DNA from: Conchocele bisecta
Taxonomy: Eukaryota > Mollusca > Bivalvia > Lucinida > Thyasiridae
Assembly: GCA_029237695.1 (NCBI GenBank)
Contig: CM055265.1
Location: forward strand, 219,283,679 to 219,347,678
Length of the DNA stretch: 64,000 nt
Direction: 5' to 3'
The position numbers and the translations under genes were made by a program. Of the stretch, positions 12,691 through 24,420 are shown piece by piece. The first letter of the stretch is position 1. Each line of letters begins with the position of its first letter. The notes below the pieces were generated by a model. That model was not told the origin of the DNA. It ran no database searches and saw nothing but the letters and a program-made list of their open reading frames with translations.

Positions 12691-13101
12691 AAGGTGCATG
12701 ATCACGTGGTTACAACAACAACAACGTCGTCCACTCCAAAGTAAGTATTATTTGATATTTTCCTAAATATGCAACGGATTTTAATGACATATGGCGCAGC
12801 AAACGCGTCTTCATGAGCTGCCTTTGGTGGTCCAGGAGTTCGGATCAGACTTGTGTCGTTTTCGCGAAGAATCGATTTTCGTGTCGGTAGACACGGGAAT
12901 CGATTCTTCGCAAAAACGACAGAATTTTGGGCGAAAATACAAAGACCACCAAATGCAGCTTAACAAGACGCGTTTGATGCGCCATATTTCATCACAATTC
13001 ATTAAGTAATAAGGACAATATAAAACAATACTTTGAATCGGATTGATTCTGGAAGTATGAGTACTTGTTGCTGTTGTTAGTACCACGTGATCATACATCT
13101 T
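12691..13101. repeat. Foldback element, family E (copy 2)
   Basis: AAGGTGCATGATCACGTGGT at the left and the inverted ACCACGTGATCATACATCTT at the right bound a ~410 bp hairpin. Its internal arms (e.g. GACACGGGAATCGATTCTTC and its complement upstream) are closely matched. Longer and better preserved than the copy at 8848-9224. Confidence 0.8.
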
Positions 13102-13439
13102 GGTAATGGGGCTGATGATATTTCTGACAAGTGTAACTCCACCTCAGATAACACACTTTTGTAGTCTGATAACGATCTGTATTGCTTGTTTCTCTCACCT
13201 ACGATAGTAGAAAGTGAGACATAGAGGTCACAATTCCGGCTTCATCGTCGTCGTCGTCGTCGTCGTCGTCGTCTCGTCGTCGACATTGTCGTCGTGACAT
13301 CGACCTTCACCTTGGTGACCTTAACCTTTGTGACAATAATTGTGCACTTACATATCTCCTGGTACGTGTGTTGGATGTGCGCCAGGCTTCATAAATATCT
13401 TTCTTACATTACACAGTTTGATCAGGATAAAAGTACAAA

Positions 13440-14065
13440 AGTATTGTCTAAACTATGTATATTTGTTTAACTTATAATTGACAAATTTAAAACATAAATC
13501 AGAAGTTTTAATTATATACACAGCATCATTTTAGGGAGTAAATAAAATGAACAACAAGTGGTCCGCAAACAGCATTTATATGTATTTATGTTGTATCCTC
13601 CCTGCCACAACTGCTACATCAGATTATCTTACCATCCGCACATTGTACATTACATGGTCTATATTACTGAAGCAGCATGTTCTCATATGCCATTTGCATG
13701 TGGCCAGAGGTGACTTTGCTTGTAATACATGCTATGTTATGTTATGTTATGTCATCATAGGAGCACATCAAATAATATAGAACAAGTGCAAATGGGCATA
13801 TACACGCCGGATTACCAGAGACATCCATGAGTTACCAGTACTTTGCATTATATTTGTTGTGGAAATAATGGGCATTTTAGACCAGTCGGGATCTCGATCC
13901 GCTAGGTCTCTCCTGTATCTTGATATCGATATGTGCCGTGAAACACGGTGCCGTGAAACATTTTTGATATCTTGTCAATACGACCTAATCACTGCGTATG
14001 AATATGTGCGCTGACTGGGGTTATTTGTTTGCATTTTAAAGCCATTTGTGGGTGTTGACGGGATA
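13440..14065. other. Non-coding, nothing recognised
   Basis: AT-rich host DNA with a short TGTTA run near 13735. The 77-codon frame here has no recognisable features. Confidence 0.5.
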
Positions 14066-14071
14066 AATAGA

Positions 14072-14224
14072 ATAGTAGGTTAGTAGGTTAGGGCTATGAA
14101 TGGGAAAAATGTCTGGCGCGGCACGGAAACGGGATGTGCTCGGCTGAGCCTCGCCCATCCCGTTTCCTAAGCCTTGCCAGATATTTTCCCCATTCACGGC
14201 ACTAACCTACTATTCTCTATCCCG
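14072..14224. repeat. Foldback element around GGGATAAATAGAATAGTAGGTT
   Basis: GATAAATAGAATAGTAGGTTAG at the left is inverted at the right (CTAACCTACTATTCTCTATC); inner arms GGAAACGGGATG and CATCCCGTTTCC pair as well. The whole 150 bp can fold into one hairpin. Confidence 0.8.
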
Positions 14225-14318
14225 GGTGTTTAACAGACGGAATGACGGGTGCAGAGTCCGGTCTTGGTCTACACTGTCCGCAAATGCAGCAAACCCTATT
14301 TCATCAGTCACGTCCACA

Positions 14319-14580
14319 TATGAGAAACGCCATGCGAGTTTGTACCTTCGGACATCTGCGTAATTTCATTAAATACGTTTACAAAATTTACAATAATTTT
14401 CATAAATGAAGTCAAAAGTTGACAAACCTTTTAGAGTACATGCGGAATATAATTCCGCATGTACTCTGAAAGTTTTGTCAACTTTTGCCGCCATTTACGG
14501 AAAATATTTTAAATTTTGTAAATGTATTTCATGAGATTACGCTGATGTCCGAAATCTCGTATGTAGTTGCATCAGGACCA
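14319..14580. repeat. Foldback MITE, family D (third copy)
   Basis: Inner arms AGAGTACATGCGGAAT and ATTCCGCATGTACTCT meet directly at 14449, giving a nearly loop-free hairpin; outer arms match the family D ends. Confidence 0.75.
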
Positions 14581-14751
14581 GGTTATGTATTCTGTATAGC
14601 CATATATAGAGCAACATTATAAGCAGGTTACCGCACTTGCAAAATCTCGAGTAAATTTCAAAAGAAAAACTTCCGAAACATCGTTGACATTAGAATTGGT
14701 GGAAATTGTAATTTCAATTAACCCTGTCAACACTGCAGGCCTGTGTAGTGG

Positions 14752-14870
14752 TATTAGCAAACAATGTAGATCCAGATGAGTCGGCTCGTAACGAGCCGTC
14801 CCATTAGGATCTGCACTTTTGCAAGCAAATTCTTATTTTTGAGAACAAAAACACCCCCTTTCCATAAATG
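14752..14870. repeat. Repeat family B
   Basis: 'GCAAACAATGTAGATCCAGATGAG' style core followed by CGGCTCGTAACGAGCCG, a perfect local palindrome. Related sequence lies at 15297-15345 and inside another repeat at 16693-16800. Confidence 0.6.
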
Positions 14871-15055
14871 AACTAGTCTGAAAATCATTTTGTGACGATT
14901 GAATTTGTTGAAAAGTTAACGTATCAAAATCAACTCCAGTTACTTAGGGGTGAAATGGTTAAGAAACATGACAGCTCTAAGACTGATGATGCCCCGGAAG
15001 TAGTTCTATTATAAGTTAGTAGTGGTTTTCCAAGCCCAGTTTTCTATACAACTGG

Positions 15056-15060
<5 letters not shown>

Positions 15061-15113
<53 letters not shown>
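15061..15113. repeat. (TA)n microsatellite
   Basis: An uninterrupted TA run just downstream of the PLAC8-like stop codon (minus strand). Confidence 0.95.
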
Positions 15114-15114
<1 letters not shown>

Positions 15115-15140
15115 TATATGGCCCTATATGTGCCGATATC

Positions 15141-17016
15141 CTATAGGCCCATGGCGTTGAGTTCCCTCTGCATCTGGCAGATCGCACACAGGTAACAGCA
15201 CGACGCGGCCATGCAGTCATTGCAGATCGTACCCTGAAACATAGCATCATCTTCAGTCAATCATGTCAATCCGACAGTTATTAATCAAATAGACAAACAC
15301 TGCAGATCCAGATGAGACGGCTCGTAAAGAACCGTCGTTATGCTGTACATGTATGACTGTTTGTCTGTCTGTCTGTCGGTGTCGGTTGGTCGGTGTCGGT
15401 CAGTTGGTCGGTATCAGATTGTCGATGTCAGTTGGTGAGTGTCGGTCGTTGTCGGCCGGTGTCGGTCAGTCGGTCGGTGTCTGTCACTTGGTTTCGCACG
15501 ATCGGTGTCAGTCGATCGGTCATTGTCGGTTGGTCGGTTGGTGTCGGTCGGTGTAGGTTTGTCAGTGTCGGTCGGTCGGTGTCGGTTGGTGTAGGTTTGT
15601 CAGTGTCGGTCGGTCGGTGTCGGTTTGTCGGTCGGTCTGTCGGTCGGTCTGTCGGTCGGGGTCGGTTTCAGTTGGTCGGGCGGTGTCAGTTGGTCGGTCA
15701 GTGTCGTTGTCGAACAGTCAGTGTCGGTTTGTCATTCGGTGTTGGTCTAAATACAGTTTTCATTAATTAAATCGTTCAAAACGATCAAGAAACAACTACT
15801 AGTAATTAGGGGCGAATGGCTAAATAACAATTAAGTCAATTGCCATGCGTATTGCACTGCTGAATCTGCAGTTATGTAACATAGGTCGGTGTGGCCATAG
15901 ATACGGCTCGTTGAACTCACTGAGAGGTCGACGAAGCTGGTCCCCTGTGCGTCTGATTGTTTATTTGACAACAAAATGAATGTCAGAGTCGCTCTGGTTT
16001 CAAAACAATCCTGTGTGATATCCTGAAAATGCGGACATAACCCCACTGTGTCAGTATCATTCGGCATAAGTGTGAAACCAAGATGACACGGGCATGTCCA
16101 TGTATACATGACTATGCGGCCGAATAATAATATGCACATGTACATGTTGTCGGTGGTCGGTCTGTTACATGCACAATACATTGTTCCAGTGTCAAATATG
16201 TAATGAGAGACCAGCAGCATACTAGTGTTCTTAACCAAAATTGCAAAGCATACTTATCTACCAAAGCGCACTTTGAGGGAGTAATCATTAATTTTCCTGA
16301 AATGCATTATGTCATACAGAACTAACAACTGCATATTATATTTGATGATTCAGAATTATTGTACTGAAGTTATTACATTATCAAAACGAAAATGGCTGTG
16401 ATAATGTAATAAATTCAGTAAAATAACAATTAATAAATGTATCCTTAAATTAAAAGTTCTCTCTCAAAGTGTACTTTGCAAGATAAATATACTTTGCAAT
16501 TTTGGTGAAATAGGCTACTGGAAACACATTTGGTTATTCACGCGAAGTAAATAGACTGGGTCTTGTTGCTTAAAAACTTCAATAGCTTAACGGGCTGTTA
16601 AATCATTAACAGGCCCGGTTGCTCGAAACCTCTGTTAGCTTATAGGACTGTTGTACGCTGTTAAGGATTTCACCCTTTTAACCCGAAAGTCCGCTATAGT
16701 GGCATTTGCAAACAATGCAGATTCAGATGAGCCGGCTGGGAACCGCATTTTTTGCAAGTAATTGTGATATGTTTGAGAACATCCCATTTTTATAAGGGTA
16801 AATAGTCCGTTAAGCTAACAGAGGTTTTCAGCAACCGGGCCTGGTGTACGGATGAACGGGCGCGGAAGGGACTCACCTGGATACCACCCAGTGTCCTGAT
16901 TCTGGCACGCATGGCGAGCAATGCGGCGGGCACATAGCAGGGCATCAGACAACAGTCGCCCTGGCTTGAGGCGATGGTACACACGACGTACTCAGGGCAG
17001 CAAAGCGTCATCATCA
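15141..17016 (-). CDS. PLAC8-family (cysteine-rich) gene, last two exons
   Basis: Two exons read on -. Exon 17016-16877 begins after a TATCTCCCGCAG acceptor and ends at CAG|GTGAGT. Exon 15233-15141 begins after ATGTTTCAG and ends at TAG. The junction is in phase. The joined product has the PLAC8 hallmark: a Cys-rich segment (DCCLMPCYVP), a basic stretch, then CNDCMAASCCYLCAICQMQREL-type spacing (CNDC...CC..C..CQM.REL), where PLAC8 proteins end with a short tail. PLAC8 proteins are small cysteine-rich proteins with varied roles (membrane-associated metal handling, cell size, differentiation). The 5' exons were not found; the region upstream is rearranged by a tandem duplication that copies part of the 140 bp exon (near 17484-17520). 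The intron is ~1.64 kb and full of repeats. Confidence 0.72.
15353..15745. repeat. GTCGGT/GTCGGTTG low-complexity array
   Basis: A degenerate run of GTCGGT units; two overlapping frames rich in V, G, S, R and C are by-products. It lies in the PLAC8-like intron. Confidence 0.9.
16612..16843. repeat. Family C palindrome with family B nested inside
   Basis: Left arm GGCCCGGTTGCTCGAAACCTC (16613) and right arm GAGGTTTTCAGCAACCGGGCC (16820-16842) match the palindrome at 12188-12299. Between them sits a family B repeat (16693-16800). The order shows B inserted into C. Confidence 0.65.
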
Positions 17017-17965
17017 CTGCGGGAGATAGGGTTGCATTTATGGTGTGTGGGCAGAGTAGGATAGGTGCATTTGGGCATGTGATACTGTAGTAATAAAAAG
17101 GCTGGGACTGGACCACTTCACCTCCAGGATTGGACCACTTCACCTGCTGGACTGGACCTCTTAACCCCATGGAGCCCGCCCCCACCCCACGGGGCGGGCC
17201 ACATCCCACGCAATACACCAGACTGAACCTTGGTTATACTACTCGGGGTCTGTATATACTACTGCATCGCTCGGGGCCTGGACCACCCATGACAAACATC
17301 TGGACCACTTCACCCCCCTGGAGCCCGCACCCACCCCCATCACACCAGCACCCATACCGCTTGGTAATCACAGCATGAGCAAAACTACAAGGGACGGGTC
17401 ATGCACATTGCCGGCTAAGCGGATCGCCTCGAGCGCAAGTCGGACGATGCACAAGTGGCGCTGCGGTTACAAACATGTCACACACGACGTACTCATGGCA
17501 GCAAAACGTCAACATCACTGCGGGAGATAGGGAGGGTATTTATGGTGGGTGGACAGTGGATGATAGGTGCATTTGGGCATGTGATACAGTAGTAATAGAA
17601 AGGCTGGGACTGGACCACCTCACCTGCTGGACTGGACCACTTAACCCCATGGAGCCCGCCCCCACCCCCACGGGGCGGGCCACACCCCACGCAATACACC
17701 AGACTCAACCTTGGTTACACTACCCGGGGTCTGGATATACTACTGCATCGCTCGGGGCCTGGACCACCTATGACAAACATCTGGACCACTTCACCCCTTG
17801 GAGTCCGCATCCACCCCCACCCCACCAGCACCCATACCGCTTGCGAATTACAGCATGAGCAAAACTGCAAGCGACGGGTCACGCCCATCGCCGGCCAAGC
17901 GGATCGCCCCGAGCGCAAGTCGGGCGATGCACAAGTGGCGCTGCGACTACAAACATTCTAGTGCG
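16985..17965. repeat. ~0.5 kb tandem duplication
   Basis: Two units of about 490-500 bp are joined head to tail. Both contain CATCACTGCGGGAGATAGGG (17012 and 17511), GGTGCATTTGGGCATGTGATAC, 'CTGGACTGGACC' pyrimidine/purine-rich runs and the ACAAGTGGCGCTGCG end (17450 and 17931). Unit 2 includes the 5' part of the PLAC8-like exon, with substitutions. Confidence 0.85.
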
Positions 17966-18200
17966 AAACAAATCTTGCCCGAAAGTTGTATGCTTCGTAA
18001 GGTGGCGCCAACGGAAATATGGCGCTTGGGCAGTATAACGACGGGGTCTGCTGCTGCAGACACGCGAACATGCATATTACGTCCCGATGCGGGCGATGAG
18101 AGTTTTTCTCCCGTCGGCCAGCCCCTCCATGTCGAGATTCTTTAAGTCGTTATCTCCCAAAACCTTCGGTCCCAAAACCTCCGGGTAGGACTTGGACCTC

Positions 18201-18650
18201 CTAGTACCTGGCCATCTCTTCGACGACCAGTTTGAGCTCACTATCTGATATATCTTTGTCGTCTATTGCTTTCGACACGATAACGTCGATACCGGTTTTC
18301 TTCGACCTCGCAAGAACTGTTGTTCGGTCGTGCTTGCGACTCTTGACCTCGAGCTTGCGGGCCACCAGTCTGCTGCCCCTGCCGCGACCGCACTAAAGGC
18401 CACCGCAATCGGCGCGGCAACGACTGTTGACAATAAAGACAGACTCCCCATCCGACTCACAACGGAAGCTGAGGCTAGCATGACATTGACGACATTGACT
18501 GCCCGCCTAATATTTTGTTGCATGACATGTCCGTGTCTCTCCCTCATCCTAGATAATCTGTTGTATCTCGACAATCCTGGTCATCCTAAAAGAGGTCGTC
18601 AGACCAGCCGCCCCAGATGGAAGCTCAGGATATAGATATTCGGCATTCAT
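18201..18650 (-). pseudogene. Polinton-lineage membrane/coiled-coil protein (fragment 3)
   Basis: Read on - from an ATG at 18650 (MNAEYLYPELP...) to TAG at 18201. A hydrophobic Ala/Val-rich segment (AAPIAVAFSAVAAG) is followed by a charged helix (ARKLEVKSRKHDRTTVLARSKK) and a tail ISDSELKLVVEEM. This domain order matches a protein family that I recall from Polinton-like gene clusters of cnidarians and other invertebrates. Frameshifts and an in-frame TAG (after QQII) break it. Function unknown. Confidence 0.5.
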
Positions 18651-18656
18651 CATAAA

Positions 18657-19060
18657 TCAAGCTCGATTAACAGTGTCACTTCGACGGAGGAGCTCGATGG
18701 GTCGGCGATTTTTGTAACAAAGTTAATAACACTCCCGGCGGAAGCTTTAATTGGTGTGTCATCGAATATCGTAAACCATGAACTCTGCCCCACATGCTTG
18801 GTAACGCCAGACGTCTACTCTACCCCGTTCAGGACGAGATTCACTCGAACTTCGGTAGTAGCAAGTTCCTTAAAGTTGACCGAGCAGATTGACATTCGCA
18901 GAACCGTCCAGACGATGCCATGGTGTATCCCGTATATCTGTTGATCGCCTTCGCGCCAAATCAATATTCGTGGTTCCCCCACATCCGTCCCCCCCCCCCC
19001 CACCCGCGCAGTGCGCTCTGCTCCTCGGCCCAAACTGTTATGACGCTTGCAATCGCTGCA
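18657..19060 (-). pseudogene. Beta-rich putative structural protein (fragment 3)
   Basis: On -, the clear part runs from about 18905 to a TGA at 18657: VRVNLVLNGVE, then a premature TAG, then SVINFVTK and a VTLLIEL end. Alternating hydrophobic residues suggest a beta-sandwich. It stops 7 bp before the next gene of the same fragment, an operon-like spacing typical of Polinton-type elements. No confident function; capsid decoration or fibre-like is only a guess. Confidence 0.4.
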
Positions 19061-19181
19061 TGTGTGCAAGCGCCGTAGCTGCCTCCATGCGGGCCTGCGA
19101 TACCCTCCCCTCTATCCTACTCATTACTGCCCCATCATTGCTGTCTGTGCCCGCGACGGGAATGTCCTGTTCTGCGCTTGC

Positions 19182-19844
19182 TCATGATTCTGTTATTTCG
19201 AGAACCGCTGAAATCGGGTAATCGTTCTTTAATTCTTGCGCTTTATCATCGAGAATAGAGATATTCAATTCGTGGTTATGACCAGATTCCAAATGTTTCA
19301 TCTCGCGGTTGGGAGTCTAAGGTCAGGGTCTCGCCATAGAAACTGTCGCTATTGCGTGCACAACCGTAAGGAGAGTACTGGTGGCCCCGTCTAACGTGTT
19401 GTATGCTGTTTTCAGTTGATCCAGGTGAACACTGAGCGTTTTCGTGAAGACGAAGTCCATGGGGCCGTCGCCGACGTGCTCGCCCGGGCAAAACCATCCG
19501 TTGTTGTTGGAGTATGTTGTTGTAAAACCGAGCCGCAGGGCCAACGGTGATCGTTACTCGGTTTGCGTGCTCGGTGGTGAAGGTCGCAAGTCCGTTGGCT
19601 TTCGAGATTGTGAGGCTGGCTCGGCCATGAAGCTCCGACGCGACAAAAGCTTGGAGGGCTCTCGAACTCCAAATACCGGGGGTCAGCTTTGCGCCTACTG
19701 GGCCGCCTTCCTTCTCGTAGCCAAAACTTTCATTTCCCCCACGTTTCGTCAGCCGACCGCGAACGTGATCGTTCTGAGGCCGACGCGTCACATTCCGCAG
19801 CAGTTATCGATCGGATTCTGGACCAGGTTGTACGAACGTTCCAT
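19182..19844 (-). pseudogene. Minor capsid/penton-like protein of a divergent Polinton (fragment 3)
   Basis: On - from ATG at 19844. It keeps NPIDNCCG, RVGLRTITF, TPGIWSSRALQAFV, GFTTTYSNNN, DFVFTKTLSVHLD and a C-terminal ISILDD...YPISAVLEI, matching the equivalent genes at 25122-24421 and 63466-63915 in the same order. Two in-frame stops lie near the start (after CCGM and after FAVG) and at least two frameshifts follow. The family (a 'pleated' N-half and a DD.G/ILDD C-end) is common in invertebrate Polinton-like elements; minor capsid function is inferred from gene context, not shown here. Confidence 0.6.
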
Positions 19845-19849
19845 TAGTT

Positions 19850-19995
19850 AATGTATTATTAGCCTAATGACACATTAACTTTTCATTAGTTAATGAGTCA
19901 TTAAAAACAGGTTGTACGAAACGTCATTAAGTCCTCATTAACTAATGACGTTTTAATGACATATTAACTAATGACGTGCTGTCATTAACCTGTAA
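19850..19995. repeat. ATTAGTTAATGA palindromic cluster
   Basis: Five or more copies of (C)ATTAGTTAATG and CATTAACTAATG in both orientations, with GTTGTACGAA(A)CG twice. It abuts the 5' end of the Polinton fragment and may be a foldback element marking its boundary. Confidence 0.65.
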
Positions 19996-19999
19996 ACAG

Positions 20000-21100
20000 A
20001 CAAGTAAACCAGTCAAACTCCAGTTTTCTGGTTCCAGTTTCTGTAATTTTGCAATATGACATGCGCGCATTTTCCTGCTGCAACCGATCGATTCAACAGA
20101 AACTCACACAGGTATGACACCTTTAACTATATTGTAGCAACGTCATGTCAAAGTCATGCAAGTAGGATACAATTAGAAATCACCGTGTACAATCTAACCG
20201 CCGGTGAACGTTACGCGCAACGTACATGTACGCGATGAGGAATCTACTGTATTTTCATATGACCGACCGCATGCCTGTAGGCAAGGGAGGGGGGAGGGGT
20301 GAGGGTGCGACGGGTGCGTACAAATCACCCTTAATTCGCCAAGTTCCTCCGTGAATGGTGTAGTTTTTGTTTTAGCAAGTTGCCAACTTCGGCCCTTTGC
20401 GTCGTCGATAAAGCACTCCACCACATAATGTAAATTCCTGCGTGTACACACGTGCCTGTAACCGTCATTCAATGTCGTTAATGTTTTCCTGTACCGATTT
20501 CGGATGATACCCGCTATATAGAGGATATCAATATTTTTGAAACGAATATGACGAATATGAATATTCTATTTATTATATACCGCTCCATGGAAATTAGCAG
20601 TTTGTTAGACTGTATACGGTAATGAATGTGTATTTTCAGCCTATTTGCGCTGTTTTTCCGAACATAGATTTTATGAATATAGATAGCGGAAGTAGTTGTA
20701 TTATCACCGGAAGTTGTTTATTTCATCGATGAGAACATATGACTTTTATTTACATCGCCTAGCTATGTATTTAATTAATTGAACGTACGTACATTACAAT
20801 ATGTTGCCAGAAAAAGTGATTTAATAACGCATACACCATGTTTTAGAATATGCCAGAATGCACTATTTGCGAAACAGTTTCCCAAAGAAATCTGGAGTTG
20901 GGTGGAGGTAGGGGCGGGCACCGTTGGCTAGCTACTCCCCCGGTATCCTGCTATCGTTGTTTGCGATATTACGATGGCATTAACAGAACGCCATTTCAGT
21001 GCGTTGAATAAATAACGAATCCCGTACCGTGTTCCAGCCAACTTCGTGAAACAATAGGTACCGTTTTACAAACTGTCATACAAAATGTATGCCACCGTAA
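20000..21100. other. Non-coding, nothing recognised
   Basis: No family resemblance in any frame and no delimitable repeat. Confidence 0.5.
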
Positions 21101-21102
21101 GG

Positions 21103-21617
21103 TATGGTGGCTCGTTGGGGACATTTTCGTTACTTCGCCGCGAGAACGAATATTAATGATACTAAACTTCGTTACATCCCCGCGAAGGAATGCTAATTAG
21201 CGTTTCGTCCCGTCGCCTCCCATGTCATGAAGTCGAAGAAACGAAAAACAACTAAAATATTCACACTAATTAGAGCCTCTAACTCTTTGTTACTTCGCGA
21301 TCCAAACTTCGGTTCGTCGTTCCTTCGCGACGTAAGTAATGTAACTAATAGTAAAGTTCTTAATCTTCCTTACAACGTCGTGAAGAAACGATAATTAACT
21401 AATTTTCGTTACAACGCCGAGAAGTATCGAAGTTCAAGGACCCTAAACTTCGTTACAACGCTGAGAATTTTCGTTCTTTCGTTAAGGTTCTTAACCTTCG
21501 TTCCATTGTGTCGCTGCAACGAAGGCGATTTCTTCGCTTCGATGTAACGAAGTTTAGAATCCTTAACCTTCGCGGCGAAGGAACGAAGAAACGAAATTTC
21601 CCTAACGAGCCACCATA
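21103..21617. repeat. MITE with internal 'CTTCGTTACAACGCCGAGAAG' repeats
   Basis: Terminal inverted repeats TATGGTGGCTCGTTGGGGA (21103) and its complement ending at 21617 (TCCCTAACGAGCCACCATA), with TA at both outer edges. Inside, variants of 'CTTCGTTACAACGCCGAGAA' repeat in both orientations. No coding capacity. Confidence 0.75.
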
Positions 21618-22474
21618 GGAACGAGCCCTCCACCACTTAGCACATTTGCCATACACCATTTTGTGTCTAGCTACACACCTAACGGTGTTTACAATTATCT
21701 GTCCGTAATCCAGTTTCACGTGCAAAGTGTGGCTGACATTTAGAATTTGGCAGAAACAACCTTACCATAACCACGCTATGTAGTCGCTCTCAAGTCGCTC
21801 TCGTCATCGCATCGCCGATAAATTGATAATTACGCTTGATTAGCGTTTTATTTTTAACATTTGTTTGATTTCTCAATAAAGCAAGATTTGGCAGCACATG
21901 AGAATCGCTAACACGATTCTGATATTTTGTAAAAATATGTGTTTTGTAAAGAACTACCACAATATATTTATTTATTTTTTCCACATGTGTTCGATTTCTT
22001 AATAAAACATGTTTTGCATCACATGAGAAACGTTTGTATTGATCGATGCGTTTAGTTACATTGACTTGATAATAACATGTTTTGGCAGCACATGAGAATA
22101 GTCTACTAAGACAACACCATTGCATTTTGTCGACAACAGTATCACCAAAAACCGGCGATGCGACATGGAATGAAATGTCCGAGCCTAGACCATAGTCACT
22201 GGGAAACAATTGACAAAATCAGAAATCGACGATTTAAATCCAGACTCACCGACCTGTCGAATTGCGGCTCCATGTTGTTTTTATGGCGGGTGGGGTGGGG
22301 CGAACATACAAGCACCCGACGCAACATGTTTGTGTGCTAGTACTGGCATGCATTTGATGTGAATATTTCTGTTTCTAAAGTCGGGTTCCATAGGGCGGAG
22401 AGGAACTACGATCGATTACATACCGTGAACATCTTGTTGAACGTAAATGTCGATTATCAAATAGGCCGTAATTT

Positions 22475-22790
22475 TTTAAGGCAGCATGAAAGGGACATCC
22501 ACATTCTTTTCTATCTCGTTCTTACGGCATATCATCTCGTTCCCACGAGATAGGATCTCGTTCCCATGACATATCCCACTAGTTAGCTATCTCGTTCCCA
22601 CGACATAGTCAGCTAATCAAAAGTTAGCACCATTATCATTCAAGATGGTGGAGTAATATCTGCTAATCTAGCGGCTGATTATAAACGACATAGCTAACTC
22701 GTGGTAAGGAGATCATATATCGAAGGAACGAGATGCTATGTCATGGGAACGAGATAGAAACATAATTGTACATGTCCTTTTTAAGCTTCT
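22475..22790. repeat. Foldback element around CTATCTCGTTCCCACGAC
   Basis: Outer arms 'AAAGGGACAT...CTATCTCGTTC' and 'GAACGAGATAG...ATGTCCTTTTT' are inverted. Inner units GATCTCGTTCCCATGACAT and ATGTCATGGGAACGAGAT repeat the arm motif. Confidence 0.75.
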
Positions 22791-22799
22791 GTACGTTTT

Positions 22800-24420
22800 A
22801 GTTTACCGCCGTTACGTCAGCTGTTATACGAATTATGTATGGTCGCTAGTTAGAGACATTTCTTTCCCTTGTTAATATGCCGCTTAGAAACGATAATTAA
22901 CAAACTTAAATTTTGTTTCCACCCCGTGGAGGAACGTGAATTTATTCCTCTAAACATTCAGTTCTTGGCCTGTCGACGCGATGAAACGAAAACCTTAATT
23001 TACATAAAATAGATCAAAACCATCGATTGCAAAACGTGATTATACATGTAATACTGTATCATGCTGTATTGTACACACTTTTTACACATTGACTTCAAGA
23101 GGTAAAGTTCGTCCTTTGTCGCTAAAGAATGCGCCTCAATATTTCCTGCTTCGCGTTTATTTTATGTTCGTCTTGGAGCCATAGGCAACTGAAGTTTGTT
23201 TCTTAATCTCCGTTTCTACGGTGCGTGCGAAGAAACGAAATTTGGCGTCCCTTCGATGGACACATGTGGGCGAAAAAAACATAATTACATTTACTATAAT
23301 ATTAACGCAAACTGTGCATGCCTACATCTCGAAAGCTTCCACAAACAACGCACGCGCGTGTCATTGTCACCTGCAGACATTCACCTTGTGATTTGTTTAG
23401 GTTTGTTAGCGACTAACAAATCTGTTTCTCGCATTTCATAGTTGTGCGAAATGTATGCCATTTTTTACTTTCTTTTCTATAATAATCGTAAAACATGTCT
23501 CCATCCCTTTTGAACCCGGGGGTGGGGGAGGGGGGGGGGGGGGCGACACGGCGCTGATTAACAAACCACCGTTGTTCAGGGCACCCTTATACTAAATATA
23601 TTTCATATACGTGTACCTACAACATATGAATAAATAACTGAAATAATCGCCTCATATTAGTATAAGGCGCTGTGTTTCGGTCGTGTTTAAATAATTAGGG
23701 CATAACATATGTAGTCAGACATGAAAATGGAGTAGCACCAGGCGATTCACGTCAAATGAAACTGCAATTAATGAATTAAATTTTATTTCCATACAACAAC
23801 AAGGTCATGTATTGTACATACAATAATGCACATGCATACTTTTATTTCTGACTGACACACTGACAGTGTCACTGTACTTGTACATAAAGATCAACGTTTT
23901 CCCCACCCGGGGTGTAGTGTGAAGGCGGGTATATTAGGGAAATTAGACAGGTAAGAAAAATAACGGTGGAAGGAATTAGAGACCTAAAACTGGGGGTGCG
24001 GATATTAGATAACCACACGGTATATCCATCGTGGCGTAGTATGGGGAAAACGCACCACACTGATATCATCGCGGGAAATTCAATATAAAAATAAAAAGAT
24101 TTAGTAATAAAATTAATCACTAAATTTAGATAATGCAACATATTTCTTTTCTTAGAAAAATAATAGATTATATTGTTTTACTGTAATATATCATTAGTAT
24201 GTGTTTATGTGTAAGACATCATGCATTAAGCGAATAGGGCAGTAATTTCTAATTCAGTCCGCATCGAAATTACCAATCACCCCACTTGTTGTGTACCGAC
24301 TATGCACGGTGTAGGTAGTGCCGCTATTATTAGATCGGTATGTTGACAAAGTGACGTCACTGCGTAAGTTAGAAGCAGCTAGTTTGACCTTCATGGGCCC
24401 TGGTTATTTTTTCGTTAATT
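22800..24420. other. Non-coding, with a G homopolymer
   Basis: AT-rich with no gene. A run of about 20 G near 23525-23543 is the only structure seen. Polinton copy 1 begins abruptly at the right edge without its terminal repeat. Confidence 0.55.

Larger units (their letters stand above)
11022..13430. repeat. Diverged tandem repeat region with GTC/GTG microsatellites
   Basis: The phrase 'TTGATACCTAACCACCCTG' followed by 'TCATTCTGATGACC' recurs with drift near 11570, 11920, 12070, 12340, 12470 and 12600, giving a degenerate array with spacing near 130-200 bp. GTC/GTG trinucleotide runs lie at 11039-11093 and 13243-13280. Other repeats (families C and E) are inserted within it. No coding sequence is supported. 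Confidence 0.65.

Noticed and set aside
15353..15770. 125-codon Val/Gly/Ser/Arg/Cys-rich frame
   Set aside because: Derived from a GTCGGT low-complexity array with no start or family support.
15831..16238. 135-codon minus-strand frame inside the PLAC8-like intron
   Set aside because: No recognisable domain and no convincing splice context; could be an exon of something unknown but not supported.
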